NCBI GenBank assembly: GCA_017628165.1
Contig: JAGBZQ010000120.1
Span: 1-26,795 of the forward strand
Reading direction: 5' to 3'
DNA length: 26,795 bases
Origin: Kiritimatiellia bacterium
GTDB taxonomy: Bacteria > Verrucomicrobiota > Kiritimatiellia > RFP12 > UBA1067
The notes under the pieces were generated by a model. That model made no database searches. It had not been told where the DNA came from and saw nothing but the letters and a program-made list of their open reading frames with translations. The position numbers were made by a program, and so were the translations under genes. Every line of letters starts with the position of its first letter. Within the stretch, counting starts at the first letter, position 1. Of this stretch, positions 23,437 through 26,795 are shown one piece after another.

Positions 23437-24600
23437 TTATTTGCCGCCAAGAAATTCAAGATAGCCCGAATACACGGCAGCACGTCCGCGATTGCCAGAC
23501 TTGGATAAACTATTCACAAACTTGCGCAACACCTCCTTGCTGTAGGGAGTAAGAGCCAAAGCCCGCGAATAAAGCTCTCCCGCTGATGCCGTCTTGCCCA
23601 GATATACGGCAAAATCCCCTGCCCCCACCAGTGTCTTAATCGAAGAGGGAGAAATCAGGCATGCCTTTTTGTACGCCTCAAACGCTTCCTCGAGATCGCT
23701 TTTAGACACCCCGGGCCTGTGAAGAGATTTCACGATGCCCATAGCTGCGGCATAACTCGTAGGATCCCGACGAAGAGCTTCGGAATACATCGCCTTGGAT
23801 TTCTTGTATTCCGCTTGGGCGTAATGCCTGTCAGCCTTCTTCAGAAATTCCGCACACGCCACGGGATCCTTGCGCGAAACACCAGGAAGCGAAGCCGCGC
23901 GCTTGGCAATATCATCCCTGAGAGAAGGAAGAATCTCTTCACGCACCTTGCGGATCCTCTCGGCGTCATCCTTTTCAAGATAGGCAAACATCTCGAACTG
24001 CTCCTTGGCCATGTCGAGATAATTAAACGAATCCCTGTAAAGACGAGCAAGATAATAACGAGCCGAGGAATTACGCGCATCAAGCTTGATCGCCTTTAAG
24101 AACTTCACGCGCGCCGTATCACGATAAACAGAGGCGGCATCTGACGCCCGCCCGATTTTCATAAAGTCAATAAAACCGAGCCCGGCCCATCCGACGGCAC
24201 GAACATCCGCCGGACGCGATGCATCGCCCGCAAGCTGAAAATAACACTTTTCGGCAGAAGCGTAATCGTTGGAGTAAAATGCGATCTGCGCAAAAAGCTC
24301 TACGATATCCGAATCGGCGGCATTGGTAACGGCCGCCGCCTTCAGCGCTTCAAGCGCAGAAGAAAGGTTTCCGCGCCCGAATTCACTGCGAGCTAGCATT
24401 ACAAGCGCATCGATATCGCGGCTGCGCTCTTTTATCACGCTGCTGAAACACCGGGAGGCTATCTCATAGTCGCGGTCTGAAAAGGCTTTCATGCCTTTTG
24501 CATATTCCTTTTCCGCATTGACACCGCACCCAGAAACGAGTGCGGCGGCAACAGCAAAAAGCAGCGCCTTATGCGCGAATCTGAGCGAGAAATTCGTCAC
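23437..24600 (-). CDS. Tetratricopeptide-repeat lipoprotein
   Basis: This 387-residue protein starts with a lipoprotein signal ending LVSGC (Cys25), then about nine TPR-like helical units from residue 28 to the end (for example YAKGMKAFSDRDYEIASRCF, HYAQAEYKKSKAMYSEALRR, AGELYSRALALTPYSKEVLR). TPR proteins scaffold protein contacts; the partner is not known. The start is GTG at 24600 because GGAGG lies 6 nt upstream and it gives an exact signal peptide; it overlaps the last 32 nt of the phosphohexomutase gene, indicating translational coupling. The longer ATG start at 24708 would put 36 unlike residues ahead of the signal peptide. Confidence 0.82.
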   Translation of the reverse strand: MTNFSLRFAHKALLFAVAAALVSGCGVNAEKEYAKGMKAFSDRDYEIASRCFSSVIKERSRDIDALVMLARSEFGRGNLSSALEALKAAAVTNAADSDIVELFAQIAFYSNDYASAEKCYFQLAGDASRPADVRAVGWAGLGFIDFMKIGRASDAASVYRDTARVKFLKAIKLDARNSSARYYLARLYRDSFNYLDMAKEQFEMFAYLEKDDAERIRKVREEILPSLRDDIAKRAASLPGVSRKDPVACAEFLKKADRHYAQAEYKKSKAMYSEALRRDPTSYAAAMGIVKSLHRPGVSKSDLEEAFEAYKKACLISPSSIKTLVGAGDFAVYLGKTASAGELYSRALALTPYSKEVLRKFVNSLSKSGNRGRAAVYSGYLEFLGGK

Positions 24601-25921
24601 GCATGACCTCCATGATTTCCTTTGTCTTGCCCTCGAGATTAAGCCTGACGAGAGGCTCGGTGTTGGACATTCTGACATTGGCCCACCATCCTTCACTCTC
24701 CCACGCATCTACGGAAACGCCGTCAAGCTCAAACACCTTTGCGCGCGAAGCATACAACGCCTTGATCTTGGCAAGGATATCCGCCGGATCGACAGCCGTC
24801 TTTGTGTTGATTTCTCCAGACTGGAAATACTTGCTGAGAGGCTTAATGAGCTCCGAGAGAGGCTTCTCACTCGCGGAGACGATGTTCGCAAGCGCGTATG
24901 TGGCCATCGCGGAGGATTCGGCCGTGAAGTTGTCCTTAAAATAATAGTGCCCCGAAAGTTCACCTGCAAAAACAGCATCATTCTGGCGCATCTGCTCCTT
25001 GATGAAGGAATGCCCCACGCGCGACATCATCGGCCTTCCGCCTGCCGCCGCAATAGCCTCCTCGGCCATTTTAGTGGACCTGAGATCGTAAAAGCAGGCC
25101 GCGCCGGGCGCCGTTTTGAGAAGATCTCCGGAAATAAGGGCCGTCACAAAATCCATGGGGATCACATTGCCCTTTTCATCCACGAAACCGGCACGATCGG
25201 CATCACCGTCATAAGCAACGCCGAAAGCGTACTTGCCAGGATTATTCCTGATAAGCTCCTGCAAATCCTTGAGCGTCTCCTGATGAAGCGGATTTGCGTC
25301 ATGATTCGGGAAATCACCATCGTAATCGCCGTAGAGATCGTCATGCGTAAGCATATCCTGACCACAAAATGCGCAGGACTCGGCAATCCCCATACCATTG
25401 GCGAAATCCATCGCAACATGAACAGGGCGCGAAAGATGCGCAAACTTCCTGACATGCTCGGCGTAGTCGCGCGAAACATCCACCTTCGTGACCGTGCCGA
25501 CACCCGTTGGAGGCTCCTCGCCGTTCATCACCTCCACAAGCTTTTCTATATCCTTGATACCGGTCGCGCCAGATATCGGAACTGCCCCAGCCTTGCAAAG
25601 CTTGCATCCATTCCATTCCTTGGTGTTGTGGGACGCCGTAATCATCACAGAGCCGTCAGCCTTGAGGCTGCCGTTGGCGAAGTAGCTCATCGGGGTAGAC
25701 GCAAGCCCGATGTCAAGGACGTTAACACCCTCGTCCACAAGCCCCTTGGCAAATGCCGCGAAAAGCGAATCGGACGACTTGCGGCAATCGCGCGCCACGA
25801 CGACGCGCCCGCCCTTGACGCCGGTAAATTGCGCGTACGCGCGAGCGATCTTGTAAAAAATATCCTCAGTCAATTCCGTGCCGTAAATTCCGCGGATGTC
25901 ATATGCTTTGAAAATACTCAT
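24569..25921 (-). CDS. Phosphoglucomutase/phosphomannomutase
   Basis: This 450-residue alpha-D-phosphohexomutase interconverts sugar 1- and 6-phosphates. Domain motifs are complete: AYDIRGIYG at 6-14, active-site phosphoserine Ser97 in TASHN, metal-binding DGDADR at 238-243, sugar loop GELSGHYYF at 320-328, and phosphate-binding RMSNTEPLVRL near the C-terminus. The GELSGH loop is typical of bifunctional PMM/PGM enzymes. It can supply Glc-1-P or Man-1-P for nucleotide sugars. AAGGAG lies 9 nt before the ATG. A T10 run on the plus strand sits between this gene and the one before. Confidence 0.95.
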   Translation of the reverse strand: MSIFKAYDIRGIYGTELTEDIFYKIARAYAQFTGVKGGRVVVARDCRKSSDSLFAAFAKGLVDEGVNVLDIGLASTPMSYFANGSLKADGSVMITASHNTKEWNGCKLCKAGAVPISGATGIKDIEKLVEVMNGEEPPTGVGTVTKVDVSRDYAEHVRKFAHLSRPVHVAMDFANGMGIAESCAFCGQDMLTHDDLYGDYDGDFPNHDANPLHQETLKDLQELIRNNPGKYAFGVAYDGDADRAGFVDEKGNVIPMDFVTALISGDLLKTAPGAACFYDLRSTKMAEEAIAAAGGRPMMSRVGHSFIKEQMRQNDAVFAGELSGHYYFKDNFTAESSAMATYALANIVSASEKPLSELIKPLSKYFQSGEINTKTAVDPADILAKIKALYASRAKVFELDGVSVDAWESEGWWANVRMSNTEPLVRLNLEGKTKEIMEVMRDEFLAQIRA

Positions 25922-25951
25922 TGTCTTATTCTCCTTGTTTTTTTTTTATTT

Positions 25952-26506
25952 TTATCTAACCTCGCGATATTTCTCCACCATATCGCGATATGCTTTCGTA
26001 TTAACGAACCCGCAACACTTGAACTCGGGGCAGAAGCCGCGATAGACGCACTCCGGCACACAGCAGTCGGCAAGCTCCGGCTCCTTCTCCGCAATCGCGT
26101 CAACCACAGCCTTCCACGCCGCGCGCGTCTCAGGGCTCGCCTGAGCGCAAAGCCTGCGGCGCGAAATGAACATAATCGCCTGCGCATTTGCAAAGCACTC
26201 ATGCATCACGGGCGCATCCTGCCGGTTGGCCTCGCGCTCAACGCCGGTCCTGTCCGTACGCTGGGTAGAAACGAAATGCTCGATCCCGAACTTGTGGCGG
26301 ACGAAGTGGACTGATACCCAATACGGAAGATCAATCCATTTCCAGTTGAAGCAAAGCTTGCGTATCGGCGAATGCTCAGCTAAAAGGATACGTTTCTTCC
26401 ACTTGGACGACGGCTCCTTTTCGCCCTCGTCCTGACGGATGGTGGTACGGGCCGCATCAGCGACTTCGCGCCACGACCCCTTGGTTTTTATAAATTTTAT
26501 CTTCAC
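25952..26506 (-). CDS. Divergent ThyX-like (FAD-dependent thymidylate synthase family) protein
   Basis: This 184-residue protein resembles ThyX in the order AEHSPIRKL, FVRHKFG and LCAQASPETR, but the hallmark RHRxxSxNExSxRY reads RHKFGIEHFVSTQR: the Asn-Glu pair is missing and an extra residue shifts the Arg. It ends with a Cys-rich part (CCVPECVYRGFCPEFKCC, 147-164) resembling some phage and anaerobe ThyX-like proteins. It may make dTMP or have another flavin-linked role. The start is GTG 26506, with a stop codon in frame upstream and no other start codon between them. No Shine-Dalgarno sequence is seen. A TGGTATAAT lies 26 nt upstream. Confidence 0.6.
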   Translation of the reverse strand: MKIKFIKTKGSWREVADAARTTIRQDEGEKEPSSKWKKRILLAEHSPIRKLCFNWKWIDLPYWVSVHFVRHKFGIEHFVSTQRTDRTGVEREANRQDAPVMHECFANAQAIMFISRRRLCAQASPETRAAWKAVVDAIAEKEPELADCCVPECVYRGFCPEFKCCGFVNTKAYRDMVEKYREVR

Positions 26507-26524
26507 GGCTTTAGCATTATGTTT

Positions 26525-26560
26525 TGCACGAATTATACCATAAAAGTGAGGCTTCGTGCA
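26525..26560. promoter_or_regulatory. 8-bp dyad around the ThyX-like gene promoter
   Basis: TGCACGAA at 26525-26532 and TTCGTGCA at 26553-26560 are perfect inverted repeats 20 bp apart. They flank the minus-strand -10 (26532-26537), so a bound dimer would cover the promoter. Confidence 0.45.
26532..26540 (-). promoter_or_regulatory. Extended -10 promoter of the ThyX-like gene
   Basis: The minus strand reads TGGTATAAT. Expected initiation is near 26525, leaving about 19 nt before the GTG at 26506. Confidence 0.6.
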
Positions 26561-26584
26561 TAAGTGAACGAATCAGGAGGCTAA

Positions 26585-26629
26585 ATGGTAATTTTCGCGC
26601 CTATCATAATCGGCGCAAAAATGATATAA
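26585..26629 (+). CDS. Possible 14-codon ORF with strong ribosome binding site
   Basis: AGGAGG at 26575-26580 lies 4 nt before an ATG at 26585; the ORF encodes MVIFAPIIIGAKMI and ends with TAA at 26627-26629. It spans the dyad at 26591-26622 and the next promoter. It might be a leader peptide, or chance. Confidence 0.25.
   Translation: MVIFAPIIIGAKMI
26591..26622. promoter_or_regulatory. 11-bp dyad just upstream of the PIN-gene -10
   Basis: ATTTTCGCGCC at 26591-26601 and GGCGCAAAAAT at 26612-26622 are inverted repeats with one mismatch and a 10-nt centre. They cover the -35 region of the promoter at 26622-26630, as would an operator. Confidence 0.5.
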
Positions 26630-26630
26630 T
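26622..26630 (+). promoter_or_regulatory. Extended -10 promoter of the PIN-domain gene
   Basis: TGATATAAT is a consensus -10 with an extended TG element. Initiation is expected near 26637, about 48 nt before the PIN ATG. Confidence 0.6.
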
Positions 26631-26655
26631 AGTGACGCTTTTTGACGAAGGAATT

Positions 26656-26679
26656 ATGTCTTTAGATGAAAGCGAGTAA
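26656..26679 (+). CDS. Seven-codon ORF ahead of the PIN gene
   Basis: GAAGGA lies 3 nt before an ATG at 26656, which reads MSLDESE and stops at TAA 26677-26679, 5 nt before the PIN start. It is too short for an antitoxin. It may serve translational coupling, be a remnant, or be chance. Confidence 0.25.
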   Translation: MSLDESE

Positions 26680-26684
26680 GACAA

Positions 26685-26795
26685 ATGAGAGTATATTTAG
26701 ACAACTGTTGTTATAATCGCCCGTTCGATGAACAGGCGCAGTTGTCTGTTCGTCTTGAGACGGAGGCCAAGCTAGAGATTCAGAGACAGATGCGC
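26685..26795 (+). CDS. PIN-domain protein, 5' part only (probable VapC-like ribonuclease)
   Basis: The first 37 residues are visible (MRVYLDNCCYNRPFDEQAQL onward to IQRQMR); the rest lies beyond the window. The opening hydrophobic strand with Asp6, followed by NCCYNRPFD, is characteristic of a family of PIN-domain proteins often encoded as toxins. PIN domains cut RNA using clustered acidic residues. The usual antitoxin gene is not found upstream: 178 bp separate it from the ThyX-like gene and hold only very short ORFs. The partner could be downstream. It is divergent from the ThyX-like gene, with its own promoter. Confidence 0.7.
   Translation, partial: MRVYLDNCCYNRPFDEQAQLSVRLETEAKLEIQRQMR

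Noticed and set aside
24491..26314. 607-codon plus-strand ORF opposite the phosphohexomutase and ThyX-like genes
   Set aside because: It spans two genes and an intergenic gap on the opposite strand and shows no recognisable motif or signal.

Overview
The window is a gene-dense bacterial chromosomal segment. Nineteen of its 21 complete genes lie on the minus strand, so the transcription order runs from high to low coordinates. Outer-membrane and cell-envelope genes (a BamA homologue, lipoproteins, a surface-repeat protein) indicate a Gram-negative cell. The combination of a eukaryote-like UAP1-type pyrophosphorylase, GH95 fucosidase, Tat-exported Gfo/Idh/MocA enzyme and hexuronate genes suggests a glycan-degrading member of the PVC group (Kiritimatiellota/Verrucomicrobiota-like). 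That placement is an inference from gene content, not a proof.

Region by region. At 1-348 there is no convincing large gene, but there is an inverted array of 7-bp repeats, a minus-strand promoter-like site and a 20-codon ORF. At 349-3597 lie a UvrD/Rep helicase with a Gly/Arg-rich tail and a KDG-kinase-like PfkB protein, separated by a nine-unit 7-bp repeat array. A plus-strand, apparently leaderless ArgA-like acetyltransferase sits at 3709-4197. From 13893 down to 4200 is a tightly packed run: GH95 fucosidase, lipoprotein aldose epimerase, UAP1-like pyrophosphorylase, RecN, a divergent sugar-phosphate-cyclase (AroB-like) protein and BamA. From 22915 down to 13968 is another run: Gfo/Idh/MocA oxidoreductase, small lipoprotein, surface-repeat protein, ParB, a glutaminyl-cyclase-like M28 protein, ExuT-like transporter, mannonate dehydratase, RsmE and an SGNH hydrolase. 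From 26506 down to 23024 are a ThyX-like protein, phosphoglucomutase/phosphomannomutase, a TPR lipoprotein and CvpA. The right edge cuts a plus-strand PIN-domain gene.

How the genes fit together. ExuT, UxuA and the KdgK-like kinase supply uptake of hexuronates, D-mannonate to 2-keto-3-deoxygluconate (KDG), and KDG phosphorylation; the isomerase, reductase and aldolase steps are not in the window. GH95, the epimerase, the SGNH esterase candidate, UAP1-like enzyme and phosphohexomutase fit breakdown and re-use of fucosylated or acylated glycans. Housekeeping genes (recN, rsmE, bamA, parB, uvrD-like) are interleaved with these catabolic genes.

The least ordinary features are the two 7-bp repeat arrays that place stop codons in every frame, a G9 tract just after the signal peptide of the SGNH hydrolase, a dyad-rich divergent promoter region before the PIN gene, mutually exclusive hairpins ahead of the surface-repeat gene, and an AroB-like protein lacking two active-site histidines. 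No CRISPR array, tRNA, rRNA, insertion sequence or parS site was recognised.
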